10,985 nt of DNA, from assembly GCA_020850025.1 (NCBI GenBank), contig JADZFI010000439.1, positions 1 through 10,985 on the forward strand, in the 5' to 3' direction. Made by a program: the position numbers and the translations under genes. Origin of the DNA: Saprospiraceae bacterium (GTDB lineage: Bacteria; Bacteroidota; Bacteroidia; Chitinophagales; Saprospiraceae). The first letter of the stretch is position 1; every line of letters starts with the position of its first letter. Below are positions 1 through 5,986 of the stretch, one piece after another. The notes under the pieces were generated by a model. It worked only from the letters and a program-made list of their open reading frames with translations. It had not been told where the DNA came from and did not search any database.

Positions 1-1
1 T

Positions 2-1126
2 CTGCTGACATCCAAAAAGCACGACGACAAACCCTGGGCCATGGAAGCGCTCGATGATATTTTCTACATCCAGGAAGATGAAGAGAACGAATGGAACATG
101 GAAGATGCTGCTGCCGGGCTGGCCTGGCTGATGCGCAGCAAAAAAATTGATCGCATTGTGGCGCTCGACGATTTCGACGTGGAAAAAGCTGCCTATCTGC
201 GCGAGCATTTCCGCATTCCGGGCATGGGCCAAACCACGGCCAGGCATTTCCGGGACAAACTCGCCATGCGCATAGAAGCCCGCGATGCCGGTATTCCGGT
301 GCCGGCTTTTACCGACCTGTTCCACGATGCCGATATCGCCAGGTTTACCCAAACCGTGCCCGCGCCCTGGATCGTCAAACCACGCGGACAAGCCTCCGCC
401 ACCGGCATGAAAAAACTGCATTCTGCCGAAGAGCTCTGGGCACATCTGGAAACCCTGGGCGGCAACCGCCATCAATACCTGGTAGAACAGTTCAAACCGG
501 GCGATGTATATCACGTGGATGCCTTGTCGGAAGGAGGAAAAGTGATCTTCTCCAGAGTGTCGAAATACCTGGCCACGCCCTTTGAGGTGGCGCATGGAGG
601 CGGCATTTTCCGCAGCGCTACGGTGCCCTTCGGATCGAACGACGATAAGAAACTCCAGAAGCTGACCGCCGATGTCATGGCCGCTTTTGGCATGCAATAC
701 AGCGCCAGCCACACGGAATTTATCAAAAACCGTGAAACCGGCGAGTTTTACTTCCTGGAAACCTCATCGCGAGTAGGCGGCGCCCACCTGGCCGAAATGG
801 TGGAATATTCTTCCGGCATCAACCTCTGGTACGAATGGGCCCGAATCGAATCGGCCGTAGCGGCCGGGGAGCAGTACAAAATGCCCACGGTGCGCAATGA
901 TTATGCCGGCATACTGGTTTCCCTGGCACGCCAGGAATGGCCGGATATCCGCCAATTCAACGACCCTGAAGTGGTTTGGCGCCTCACCGACAAAGAGTAC
1001 CACGTGGGCGTCATTATCCAATCCCCAAAACACAAACGCGTCATTGAACTACTCGATGATTACGCCGTTCGTGTACAAAACGACTATCACGCCAGCGCCC
1101 CCGCGCCGGATAAACCTAATGTTTAG
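2..1126 (+). CDS. ATP-grasp superfamily ligase, 5' end outside the window
   Basis: This is the 3' part of a gene for an ATP-grasp enzyme, which would activate a carboxylate by acyl phosphate and join it to an amine or thiol. The frame is open to the left edge, with 13 codons before the first visible Met (41-43), so the true start lies upstream. An ATP-binding strand reads PWIVKPRG, with its Lys at 377-379, followed by the glycine-containing loop ASATGMKK. Near the end of the core is HTEFIKNRETGEFYFLETSS followed by RVGG, where the acidic residues and the E-T-S-S-R run (from 758) stand in for the Mg-binding ExNxR motif. The overall look is of the carbamoyl-phosphate-synthase/biotin-carboxylase-like ATP-grasp group. 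The substrate cannot be read from sequence and no partner gene identifies it. The next gene is 188 bp away across a repeat tract, so co-transcription is uncertain. The superfamily call is firm; the reaction is unknown. Confidence 0.85.
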   Translation: MLTSKKHDDKPWAMEALDDIFYIQEDEENEWNMEDAAAGLAWLMRSKKIDRIVALDDFDVEKAAYLREHFRIPGMGQTTARHFRDKLAMRIEARDAGIPVPAFTDLFHDADIARFTQTVPAPWIVKPRGQASATGMKKLHSAEELWAHLETLGGNRHQYLVEQFKPGDVYHVDALSEGGKVIFSRVSKYLATPFEVAHGGGIFRSATVPFGSNDDKKLQKLTADVMAAFGMQYSASHTEFIKNRETGEFYFLETSSRVGGAHLAEMVEYSSGINLWYEWARIESAVAAGEQYKMPTVRNDYAGILVSLARQEWPDIRQFNDPEVVWRLTDKEYHVGVIIQSPKHKRVIELLDDYAVRVQNDYHASAPAPDKPNV

Positions 1127-1128
1127 AC

Positions 1129-1162
1129 TTTGGACTATTGGACAATGGACGTTGGACTTGGG
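1129..1162 (+). repeat. Degenerate TTGGACA heptamer tract
   Basis: Four to five imperfect copies of TTGGAC (TTGGACT, ATTGGAC, AATGGAC, GTTGGAC, TTGGG) start a few bases after the ATP-grasp stop codon. The same family recurs in reverse orientation at 1239-1307 and in the same orientation at 5874-5910. Together with 1239-1307 it could fold into an imperfect long hairpin. Confidence 0.7.
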
Positions 1163-1238
1163 CTCGATGGAGTTTGAGTTTTTTGTAAAGGCTGTGCCGA
1201 AGGATGGGGAGAGAGGATGAGGGTGCTAAAACGCTCAG

Positions 1239-1307
1239 GTCCAACATCCATCGTCCAACATCCATCGTCCAACAGTCCAACGTCCATCGTCCAACAGTCC
1301 AACGTCC
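1239..1307 (-). repeat. GTCCAAC/ATCCATC heptamer array ending at a start codon
   Basis: About ten heptamers (GTCCAAC, ATCCATC, GTCCATC) with two single-base A spacers. They form a 14-bp unit (GTCCAACATCCATC) repeated twice, then a 22-bp unit repeated twice with one difference. GTCCAAC is the complement of GTTGGAC, so this is the TTGGACA family on the minus strand. The tract ends 8 bp before the ATG of the flavin reductase gene. It reads through in frame upstream of that ATG and would give a meaningless low-complexity N-terminal extension. Confidence 0.85.
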
Positions 1308-1314
1308 AGCACCC

Positions 1315-2187
1315 ATGCTCACCATTGATCCTACCCAGATCCCGACCAAAGATCTTCACCAGTACATCCTGGGGGCCGTAGCTCCCCGGCCTATTGCCTT
1401 TGCCAGCACCATCAGCACCGATGGCGTGCCGAATTTGGCGCCGTACAGTTTTTTCAATGCGTTCAGCAGCAATCCGCCGTTGTTGATTTTTTCTTCCAAC
1501 CGGCGGGTGGCCAACAATACCACCAAAGACACCCTGAAAAACTGTGAGGAAACCGGAGAGGTGGTGATCAATGTGGTATCATACGAGATCTCCCGCCCAA
1601 TGGCGCTCGCAAGTATTGAGTACGGTGCGGAGGTAGACGAGTTTAAAAAAGCCGGATTCACTCCACTGCCCAGCGAACGCATCAAACCATTCCGAGTAGC
1701 GGAAAGTCCGGTGCAAATGGAGTGTGTGGTGGAAAAGATCATGCCCCTCGGAGAGGGCGGCGGCGCCGGAAACCTGATTTTTTGTCGCATCGTACTGATG
1801 CATATTTCAGAAAGCATACTCTCCCCAACCGGCCGCATTGATCCGCATAAAATTGATCTGATGGGCCGAATGGGGCGCTTCTATTACGCACGCGCCAGTG
1901 GCGATGCCGTGATGGAGATCGTTCAGGAAGTGACCCGCATCGGCATAGGGTTCGACGGGCTGCCGGAGTCCGTCCGCCACAGCCCTGTGCTTACCGGCAA
2001 TCAACTGGCTCAGTTGGCGGCCCTAACGGCACTGCCTACCCCCGCCGAGGCACTCGAGACACTCGGCAACGACCCTCTGCTTGCCAAAGCCCGCGCAGAA
2101 GGCAGCATGCACCAGTATATTCGTACCTTGCTCGATCAACATGACATAGCGCGCGCCGCTGCTGTGGCCGTGCTTGCCTCCTCCTGA
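1315..2187 (+). CDS. Flavin reductase-like (DIM6/NTAB family) FMN-binding protein
   Basis: A 290-residue cytoplasmic protein of the flavin reductase-like split-barrel family. These proteins bind FMN and either reduce free flavin or act as NAD(P)H-dependent oxidoreductases. The N-terminal half carries the family signature: GAVAPRPIAFAST (residues 20-32), then DGVPNLAPYSFFNAFSSNPP, then a segment on nitroreductase-type small-domain lines (VVINVVSYEISRPMALASIEYG). The C-terminal region (GRMGRFYYARASGDAVMEI) is typical of the roughly 290-residue Bacteroidota members. The ATG at 1315 is chosen over an in-frame ATG at 1204, because the first 37 residues from 1204 would be encoded almost wholly by the heptamer array and by non-conserved sequence, while family similarity starts at MLTIDPTQIPTKDLHQYILG. 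The stop is followed 2 bp later by the next ATG, so the two genes are probably co-transcribed. No Shine-Dalgarno site is visible. The in vivo substrate is unknown. Confidence 0.88.
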   Translation: MLTIDPTQIPTKDLHQYILGAVAPRPIAFASTISTDGVPNLAPYSFFNAFSSNPPLLIFSSNRRVANNTTKDTLKNCEETGEVVINVVSYEISRPMALASIEYGAEVDEFKKAGFTPLPSERIKPFRVAESPVQMECVVEKIMPLGEGGGAGNLIFCRIVLMHISESILSPTGRIDPHKIDLMGRMGRFYYARASGDAVMEIVQEVTRIGIGFDGLPESVRHSPVLTGNQLAQLAALTALPTPAEALETLGNDPLLAKARAEGSMHQYIRTLLDQHDIARAAAVAVLASS

Positions 2188-2189
2188 TT

Positions 2190-2618
2190 ATGCTACTTCA
2201 ACAGGATTTGATCTTTTTGGCCGCTGAAAAAACGGCGCTTGCCGAGGCAGAAGGCCACTTTGCCCGCAAGGTGGCTGTGCTGGCAGTACAGGAACCCAAC
2301 AGCGCCGCCAACCGCGATTTCCTGGCTAAAGTGCTCTCGGCCGCAGGGCTAAACCTCCAGAACGACACCCTTTTTGCGGAAATACCGGCTCATGAGCCGG
2401 TCAGTATCGCCCCGGATCTGCAGGAGCGGAAGCCCGGGTTCGTGCTCGTTTTCGGCATACCGCCGGCCCAGCTGGGCTTGTCTATTCAGGCCCCCTATTA
2501 CCAGCCCGTATCTTTCTACGGCGCCACCTGGCTTTTTTCCGACGCCCTTTCCATCCTCGAGCCTGACAAACAAAAAAAATCCATGCTCTGGAACGCTCTC
2601 AAGCAGTTGTTTCTGTGA
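2190..2618 (+). CDS. Conserved-looking hypothetical protein, possibly a DNA polymerase III psi (HolD)-like protein
   Basis: A 142-residue soluble protein with no signal peptide or membrane segment, starting 2 bp after the flavin reductase stop and so probably in the same transcript. It shows an alternating pattern: an N-terminal helix with EKTALAEAEGHFARKVAVLAVQ, a central strand pair LVFGIPPAQLGL and APYYQPVSFYGATWLFSDAL, and an amphipathic C-terminal tail DKQKKSMLWNALKQLFL. The FVLVFGIPP strand followed by a helix, with the Leu/Lys-rich last helix, resembles small Bacteroidota proteins that I associate with a psi-subunit-like or uracil-DNA-glycosylase-like fold. That link is from memory of the pattern and is weak. 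The gene itself is well supported by its tight spacing and by base composition matching its neighbour. The function should be regarded as unknown. Confidence 0.7.
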   Translation: MLLQQDLIFLAAEKTALAEAEGHFARKVAVLAVQEPNSAANRDFLAKVLSAAGLNLQNDTLFAEIPAHEPVSIAPDLQERKPGFVLVFGIPPAQLGLSIQAPYYQPVSFYGATWLFSDALSILEPDKQKKSMLWNALKQLFL

Positions 2619-2647
2619 TGGGGTGCTGGTTGGAGATGGATGGTGGT

Positions 2648-3256
2648 TTATATTTTCAGCTTCTCCATGCTGCTTGACATATCCAACACACAGCCATAAT
2701 TAAGGAGGAAAAATTGTTTTTCCTGGTAAGTTGTTTTCTCGCCGATAAGGTCAGTCAAAAACATAGAAACATATTTTTGGGTCAGGTGGGTTGAATAGTA
2801 CTCGCAATCCACTCCGAAAATCGGCCGTTTGATGGGGAAGTTTAATGTCATGTTTTCATAATCATAATATTCGGCAACGATAAACAGCTCAATGTTATTT
2901 GACTGACAAAATTTTTGCAAGTCTTTAGGGGAGACACAAATGTCACTCGTACATTTTGGCCTCCAAATATATACCAGTGATTTTTCAAACTGCGCCAGGC
3001 AGTTCTTCAGCTCCATGCCATTAATGGCGTACACTACAGGAGTATCCGGTTGAATCAGGTTGCACAAAGGAGATGCTGGTTTCTGAATCAGATAAGGAGC
3101 TCTCATGTTCGTCTTGTCATAATAACTATACAGGCCCTGGAAAGAACCATTTATGCTACAGCTAATAAAGGACAGCATGAACAGGATTACAATGGAATTC
3201 CAATGCTTTGCTGGTATATTTTCCTGCTGGTCCCGGATTTTGAATTTGACGCTCAT
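2648..3256 (-). CDS. Hypothetical lipoprotein with a possible thioredoxin-like fold
   Basis: A 202-residue protein, AT-rich compared with the genes to its left. Its N-terminus has a charged stretch (MSVKFKIRDQQENIPAKHWN), a hydrophobic stretch (SIVILFMLSFI) and then SCS. Cys33 lies in a lipobox-like FISC, so it is probably an envelope lipoprotein, although Phe at -3 is not ideal and a plain membrane anchor is possible. The mature part contains LVYIWRPKCTSDICVSP (Cys102 and Cys107, a C-X4-C pair) followed by LQKFCQSNNIELFIVAEYYD. This is a strand, cysteine-turn, helix, strand arrangement like thioredoxin-fold proteins, but without the CXXC active site. The start is ATG 3256, because a TTG at 3292 lies upstream of the -7 promoter element at 3278-3285. 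It is convergent with 2190-2618, with 29 bp between the stops. No family is recognised. Confidence 0.72.
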   Translation of the reverse strand: MSVKFKIRDQQENIPAKHWNSIVILFMLSFISCSINGSFQGLYSYYDKTNMRAPYLIQKPASPLCNLIQPDTPVVYAINGMELKNCLAQFEKSLVYIWRPKCTSDICVSPKDLQKFCQSNNIELFIVAEYYDYENMTLNFPIKRPIFGVDCEYYSTHLTQKYVSMFLTDLIGEKTTYQEKQFFLLNYGCVLDMSSSMEKLKI

Positions 3257-3277
3257 TTCATTGGTGGGTTGGCTTAT

Positions 3278-3309
3278 CAAAGTTAAGGTCAAAAAACCAA
3301 GGATGCAAA
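3278..3309 (-). promoter_or_regulatory. Bacteroidota-type promoter for the 2648-3256 gene
   Basis: Read on the minus strand there is a TTTG (-33 element, 3309-3306), a 20-bp spacer and TAACTTTG (-7 element, 3285-3278). This matches the known Bacteroidota consensus TTTG / TAnnTTTG in both sequence and spacing. It predicts a leader of roughly 15-20 nt before ATG 3256 and supports that start. Confidence 0.6.
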
Positions 3310-3339
3310 TGGGGTAGCGCTAAAATCTGTCCGGTGGTT

Positions 3340-3390
3340 GTCGGCAAAGCCGACGGGGAAAGTATGTCGCGATGTTGAAACATCGCGACA
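3340..3390. repeat. Twin perfect hairpins in a divergent intergenic region
   Basis: The first hairpin (3340-3354) has a 6-bp stem GTCGGC/GCCGAC with an AAA loop. The second (3365-3390) has a 12-bp perfect stem starting TGTCGCGATGTT with a 2-base loop (or 11 bp with a TGAA loop). They lie 10 bp apart. Neither has a T tract, and both flanking genes point away from them, so they are not terminators of those genes. The GC-rich content contrasts with the AT-rich genes on either side. A REP-like dispersed element or an operator is possible. Confidence 0.75.
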
Positions 3391-3468
3391 GAGTGGTGGC
3401 GTGCGTTGGGCTTGGGGAATCAAATCATCAATGCCAGTCTTTTTACAAACCATTAAACATTCAAAAAA

Positions 3469-3921
3469 ATGAAATATTTATCACTGTTTGTCACCACAAC
3501 TATCATCTTGGGAATTACAGCTTGTTGGACTAATAAAGATATTTTTTTAGGTAAAGTATATGCGCCGATAACCAAAGATGTATTTTTTAGCATATATGTA
3601 TCTGACAAATTTGAACACTTAAATAGTATTTATTGTAAAATAGAGCATAATAATGATAGCTCTATAACAAAACGAGTTTTTATAGCTGGAACTGATTTGG
3701 TGGAAAGAAATACTAATAGCTTTACCTCAGGCGAGCTAGATAGTGTAATATATTTAACGTATCCCAGATCTAAACTGATTGTTGCAATTTACGACTTAAA
3801 GAAACGAAGAGGATATCCCTTTGATGATATAGATAATGAATCTGCTCGGTCATACGCTGATAGTTTGGTAAGTAAATTGCATTTTTGGGACAAAGAAATA
3901 AAAGCGGCGTGGCAATTGTAA
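3469..3921 (+). CDS. Hypothetical AT-rich lipoprotein
   Basis: A 150-residue protein with a classic type II signal peptide: MKYLSLFVTTTIILGITAC, with lipobox I-T-A-C and Cys19 as the predicted lipidated residue. The mature part is mixed, with several beta-like stretches (VFFSIYVSDKF, LIVAIYDLKKRRGYPF) and an acidic/aromatic C-terminal helix ending DKEIKAAWQL. I recognise no domain. Codon use is strongly AT-biased (ata, tta and aaa are common), clearly unlike the GC-rich flavin reductase, amidohydrolase and GH3 genes, which suggests acquisition by transfer or a fast-evolving accessory gene. The start is set by the signal peptide; an A-rich run precedes the ATG instead of a Shine-Dalgarno site. 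It stands alone on its strand, followed by 412 bp without genes. Confidence 0.72.
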   Translation: MKYLSLFVTTTIILGITACWTNKDIFLGKVYAPITKDVFFSIYVSDKFEHLNSIYCKIEHNNDSSITKRVFIAGTDLVERNTNSFTSGELDSVIYLTYPRSKLIVAIYDLKKRRGYPFDDIDNESARSYADSLVSKLHFWDKEIKAAWQL

Positions 3922-3941
3922 AAAAATGAAACATCATATCG

Positions 3942-4006
3942 ATTTCTCCGCCCCGAACGGTGTTCACTCTACAAAGTTAGCAGGTTCTCAACTGCCGCGC
4001 TTGGGT
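3942..4006 (+). repeat. Left copy of a 65-bp direct repeat flanking the ATPase gene
   Basis: It matches 5508-5571 with about six mismatches and one single-base gap. The longest identical core is CTACAAAGTTAGCA, followed by TTCTCAACTGCCGC. This copy starts 20 bp after the stop of the upstream lipoprotein gene and lies 327 bp before the ATPase start. Confidence 0.85.
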
Positions 4007-4127
4007 CTTTTTTAACCCAGCGCCACGTACGTGGGTAGCCGGGCATTATTGAATGGCTTTGGCCAGGAGGAGTTTCACCTTTGCGTAGCCACTCACCAAC
4101 GCTGCGCTGGGTCAAAAAAAGACCCGC
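3999..4127. repeat. Imperfect inverted repeat with A/T-tract hairpin arms
   Basis: The left arm (3999-4022, with TTGGGTCTTTTTT then AACCCAGCG) and the right arm (4105-4127, CGCTGGGTC, seven A, GACCCGC) are near-complements. Each arm is also a small hairpin by itself (GGGTC/GACCC around an A or T run). The 82 bases between them include the 12-bp palindrome at 4023-4034. This could form a cruciform or a structured RNA if transcribed. Confidence 0.65.
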
Positions 4128-4170
4128 TCTACCTGGATAATGGATAAACGTGGGTTGCCCTCCTGCCGGG

Positions 4171-4237
4171 ATCTGTCTGCTCTAAGTGCGCTCGTGGCAG
4201 GATTTTCTGCCTGTTTGTGCTCTTATAGCCCGGCTAC
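4171..4237 (+). repeat. Left copy of an inverted repeat pair flanking the ATPase gene
   Basis: It aligns with the reverse complement of 5728-5791. From TAAGTGCGC to the GCCCGGC-AC end, about 44 of 55 positions agree (about 80%), including the shared core GTGGCAGGATTTT. The differences are mostly transitions, as expected for old copies of a dispersed element. Confidence 0.75.
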
Positions 4238-4277
4238 TCTTGGTACCCACTGTCCAAGACAATCCGGAGAAGACTTC

Positions 4278-4310
4278 TTACAAATTCGGAATATGATGTC
4301 GGATTTGTAA
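4278..4310. promoter_or_regulatory. Dyad operator-like site upstream of the ATPase gene
   Basis: Arms TTACAAATTCG (4278-4288) and CGGATTTGTAA (4300-4310) pair over 11 positions, one of them a T-G wobble in RNA, around an 11-bp spacer. The right arm overlaps a TTTG that could be the -33 element of the next promoter, so a bound regulator would be well placed to block transcription. No regulator gene is adjacent. Confidence 0.55.
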
Positions 4311-4329
4311 AAAAAGGTTGTTATATTTG
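4304..4329 (+). promoter_or_regulatory. Bacteroidota-type promoter giving a near-leaderless ATPase mRNA
   Basis: TATATTTG (4322-4329) fits the TAnnTTTG -7 consensus exactly. A TTTG at 4304-4307 is the best -33 candidate, but its 14-bp spacing is shorter than usual. The -7 box ends only 4 bp before ATG 4334, so transcription would start at or next to the start codon. Confidence 0.55.
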
Positions 4330-4333
4330 CACC

Positions 4334-5503
4334 ATGATTCCTCGTTTGCTCTCAGAAAAGATGCGCAACCTGGCAGAGAAAATGCCGGTAATAAGTCTGA
4401 CAGGGCCCCGGCAGTCTGGCAAAACAGTGCTGGTAAGAAACGTGTTTCCGGATTTTCGATATGTCAATTTGGAACATTTGGAGGTGCGGCAGTTTGCCCA
4501 ACAAGACCCCCTGGGGTTTATTCGTTCTCTGCCTAAAGGGGTGGTCATTGATGAGGCTCAATACGCTCCTGATATTTTTTCCTACATTCAGGTGGTCGTA
4601 GATGAAACGAGGCGGAACGGAGAATTCATCCTCACAGGATCTCAAAACTTTCAACTTTCAGCCCGAATCAGCCAAAGCCTGGCAGGAAGGGCGGCCAATC
4701 TGTACCTGTTACCCTTTTCCACAGAAGAACTTGGCAAGACAGGGTTGTCGCCTCAGGATTTTGAAACGTTGTTGTTCAAAGGAGCTTATCCGAGAATTTA
4801 CGATCAACAGGTATCACCAGGTGATTTTTACCCTTCCTATATTGAAAACTACGTAGAGCGCGATGTGAGGCAATTGTTGAATGTGGCTGATTTGGGTAAG
4901 TTCCAACTGTTTATTCGTTTGTGCGCATCCCGGATTGGGCAGATGTTCAATCAAAGTGCCATATCTGTTGAAGCCGGAGTGGATGCCAATACCATTAAAC
5001 GCTGGTTTTCTATTTTGGAAACCAGTTTTATAACTTTCAAACTTCCGCCCTATTTCAAGAATTATAACAAGCGGCTGACCAAAACGCCGAAGGTCTATTT
5101 TTACGATACTGGTCTGGCTTGCGCCTTGCTAGGCATCCGAACCCGGGAACAGCTTGAAGGGCACTTTCTAAAAGGGCCGTTATTTGAAAATTTCATTATT
5201 GTTGAGACATTAAAGCAGTATTTCCATCGGGGAATCCGCCCACAGTGTTATTATTGGCGTGATAATACGGGCCATGAAATTGATCTATTAGTGGAGGATG
5301 GCGGCAAGATCATTCCGGTGGAGATTAAATCAGGGCGAACCATTCAACCGGATTTTTTCAAAAACCTGGAATTTTTCAACAGTATTTCCGGCAATCAGCC
5401 TGGATTGGGCCATGTGATTTATGGTGGCGACGCTTTCCAGAAGCGCACAAATGGAATGGTGGCAGGTTGGAAGGAGATGCCGGTATGGAGCGAACTGTCC
5501 TGA
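4334..5503 (+). CDS. AAA_14/DUF4143 family ATP-binding protein
   Basis: A 389-residue soluble ATPase of the common archaeal/bacterial AAA_14 plus DUF4143 architecture. The N-terminal P-loop domain has Walker A GPRQSGKT (residues 24-31), Walker B GVVIDEAQ (69-76) and a sensor-like LTGSQNF (100-106). The middle carries the family motif YIENYVERDVRQLLNV, followed by a helix-turn-helix-like stretch (NQSAISVEAGVDANTIKRWFSILE). The C-terminal domain has GHEIDLLVE...PVEIKSG with Asp317, Glu330 and Lys332, the PD-(D/E)XK-like pattern of DUF4143. The length is normal and the gene looks intact. The cellular role of this family is not established; members are numerous, patchily distributed and often flanked by repeats, as here. 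It is a single-gene unit: a dyad and promoter lie directly upstream and a direct repeat starts 4 bp after the stop. Its GC content lies between the AT-rich lipoproteins and the GC-rich genes. Confidence 0.92.
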   Translation: MIPRLLSEKMRNLAEKMPVISLTGPRQSGKTVLVRNVFPDFRYVNLEHLEVRQFAQQDPLGFIRSLPKGVVIDEAQYAPDIFSYIQVVVDETRRNGEFILTGSQNFQLSARISQSLAGRAANLYLLPFSTEELGKTGLSPQDFETLLFKGAYPRIYDQQVSPGDFYPSYIENYVERDVRQLLNVADLGKFQLFIRLCASRIGQMFNQSAISVEAGVDANTIKRWFSILETSFITFKLPPYFKNYNKRLTKTPKVYFYDTGLACALLGIRTREQLEGHFLKGPLFENFIIVETLKQYFHRGIRPQCYYWRDNTGHEIDLLVEDGGKIIPVEIKSGRTIQPDFFKNLEFFNSISGNQPGLGHVIYGGDAFQKRTNGMVAGWKEMPVWSELS

Positions 5504-5507
5504 ATCC

Positions 5508-5571
5508 ATTTCCCGCCCCGCACGGTGTTCACACTACAAAGTTAGCAAATTCTCAACTGCCGCACTTGGGT
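5508..5571 (+). repeat. Right copy of the 65-bp direct repeat flanking the ATPase gene
   Basis: It matches 3942-4006 with roughly 90% identity and begins 4 bp after the ATPase stop codon. Together the two copies bracket 4007-5507, which contains the whole ATPase transcription unit. Confidence 0.85.
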
Positions 5572-5636
5572 TGCTATGGACTTGGGAAGACCGGGCGAGG
5601 CGGAATCTTACAGATGTGATGGAAGGATGCTCCAAT

Positions 5637-5656
5637 CCTCCGATTAAAATCGGAGG
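5637..5656. repeat. Perfect hairpin downstream of the ATPase gene
   Basis: An 8-bp stem CCTCCGAT/ATCGGAGG around a TAAA loop. No T run follows, so it is not a textbook terminator, but it lies 133 bp past the ATPase stop and could protect or end that transcript. Confidence 0.6.
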
Positions 5657-5727
5657 TTACAAGATGATAGATGTCATGGGTGCATTTCCCCTTTTGGCAT
5701 CCATGCCAGCAAAAAGTGACGGGATGG

Positions 5728-5791
5728 GTGGCCGGGCACTTAGAACGCAAATGAGCAAAAAATCCTGCCACAAGCGCACTTATATCAGATA
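5728..5791 (-). repeat. Right (inverted) copy of the repeat at 4171-4237
   Basis: Its reverse complement is about 80% identical to 4171-4237 over 55 aligned bases, centred on GTGGCAGGATTTT. The distance from the direct repeat to this element is similar on both sides of the ATPase (164 and 156 bp), but the orientation is opposite. Confidence 0.75.
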
Positions 5792-5873
5792 GGCCCCGTC
5801 CACATTGCTTATCTCCGTACCAAACACGCGTGAAACACCAAGCAACTGCACAAATCCCAGGCGCCCGCCCCAC

Positions 5874-5910
5874 TTGGACATTGGATATTGGACATTGGGC
5901 ATTGGACATT
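5874..5910 (+). repeat. TTGGACA heptamer array, 5.3 units
   Basis: Regular 7-bp units TTGGACA, TTGGATA, TTGGACA, TTGGGCA, TTGGACA, TT. It is the cleanest copy of the heptamer family in the window and lies directly upstream of the predicted amidohydrolase -7 box. Its last unit sits about where a -33 element would be. Confidence 0.9.
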
Positions 5911-5927
5911 TATATCCCTCCCAGCCT

Positions 5928-5935
5928 TACCTTTG
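5928..5935 (+). promoter_or_regulatory. Candidate -7 promoter element of the amidohydrolase gene
   Basis: TACCTTTG fits TAnnTTTG. The only -33-like bases at the right distance are TTG of the last heptamer repeat (5902-5904). It predicts a leader of about 80 nt that would carry the palindrome at 5987-6002. Confidence 0.45.
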
Positions 5936-5986
5936 ATCTAAATAGTATCCACATGGCGGCCGCATTCACCCGGCTCCCCCACTTGG

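Larger units (their letters stand above)
3922..4333. other. Gene-free 412-bp spacer packed with repeats
   Basis: No supported coding region. It contains the left copy of a direct repeat (3942-4006), an imperfect 23-bp inverted repeat (3999-4127), a 12-bp palindrome CCACGTACGTGG (4023-4034), a perfect 10-bp inverted pair GTAGCCGGGC/GCCCGGCTAC (4035-4044 and 4228-4237), a 67-bp segment found again inverted at 5728-5791, and the dyad and promoter of the ATPase gene at its right end. Confidence 0.7.

Noticed and set aside
1239..1307. CRISPR-like array
   Set aside because: The units are 7 bp tandem copies with no spacers of unique sequence, and there are no cas genes nearby.
1204..1314. An N-terminal extension of the flavin reductase from ATG 1204
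   Set aside because: The added residues are translated heptamer repeats (NIHRPTSIVQQSNVHRPTVQRP) and do not belong to the family.
3257..3292. A TTG start at 3292 for the minus-strand lipoprotein
   Set aside because: It lies upstream of the predicted -7 box at 3278-3285. ATG 3256 is the first ATG and directly precedes the membrane-targeting segment.
3770..3967. A small minus-strand open frame over the end of the AT-rich lipoprotein
   Set aside because: It overlaps a gene with a clear lipoprotein signal and extends into the repeat; there is no independent support.
4334..5503. The ATPase as a defence-system or toxin-antitoxin gene
   Set aside because: It has the ordinary AAA_14/DUF4143 architecture and no partner effector gene; nothing in the sequence supports a defence role.
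5421..5792. A 123-codon open frame overlapping the ATPase end and the downstream repeats
   Set aside because: It runs through the direct repeat, a hairpin and the inverted repeat, has no family-like pattern and starts inside the ATPase gene.
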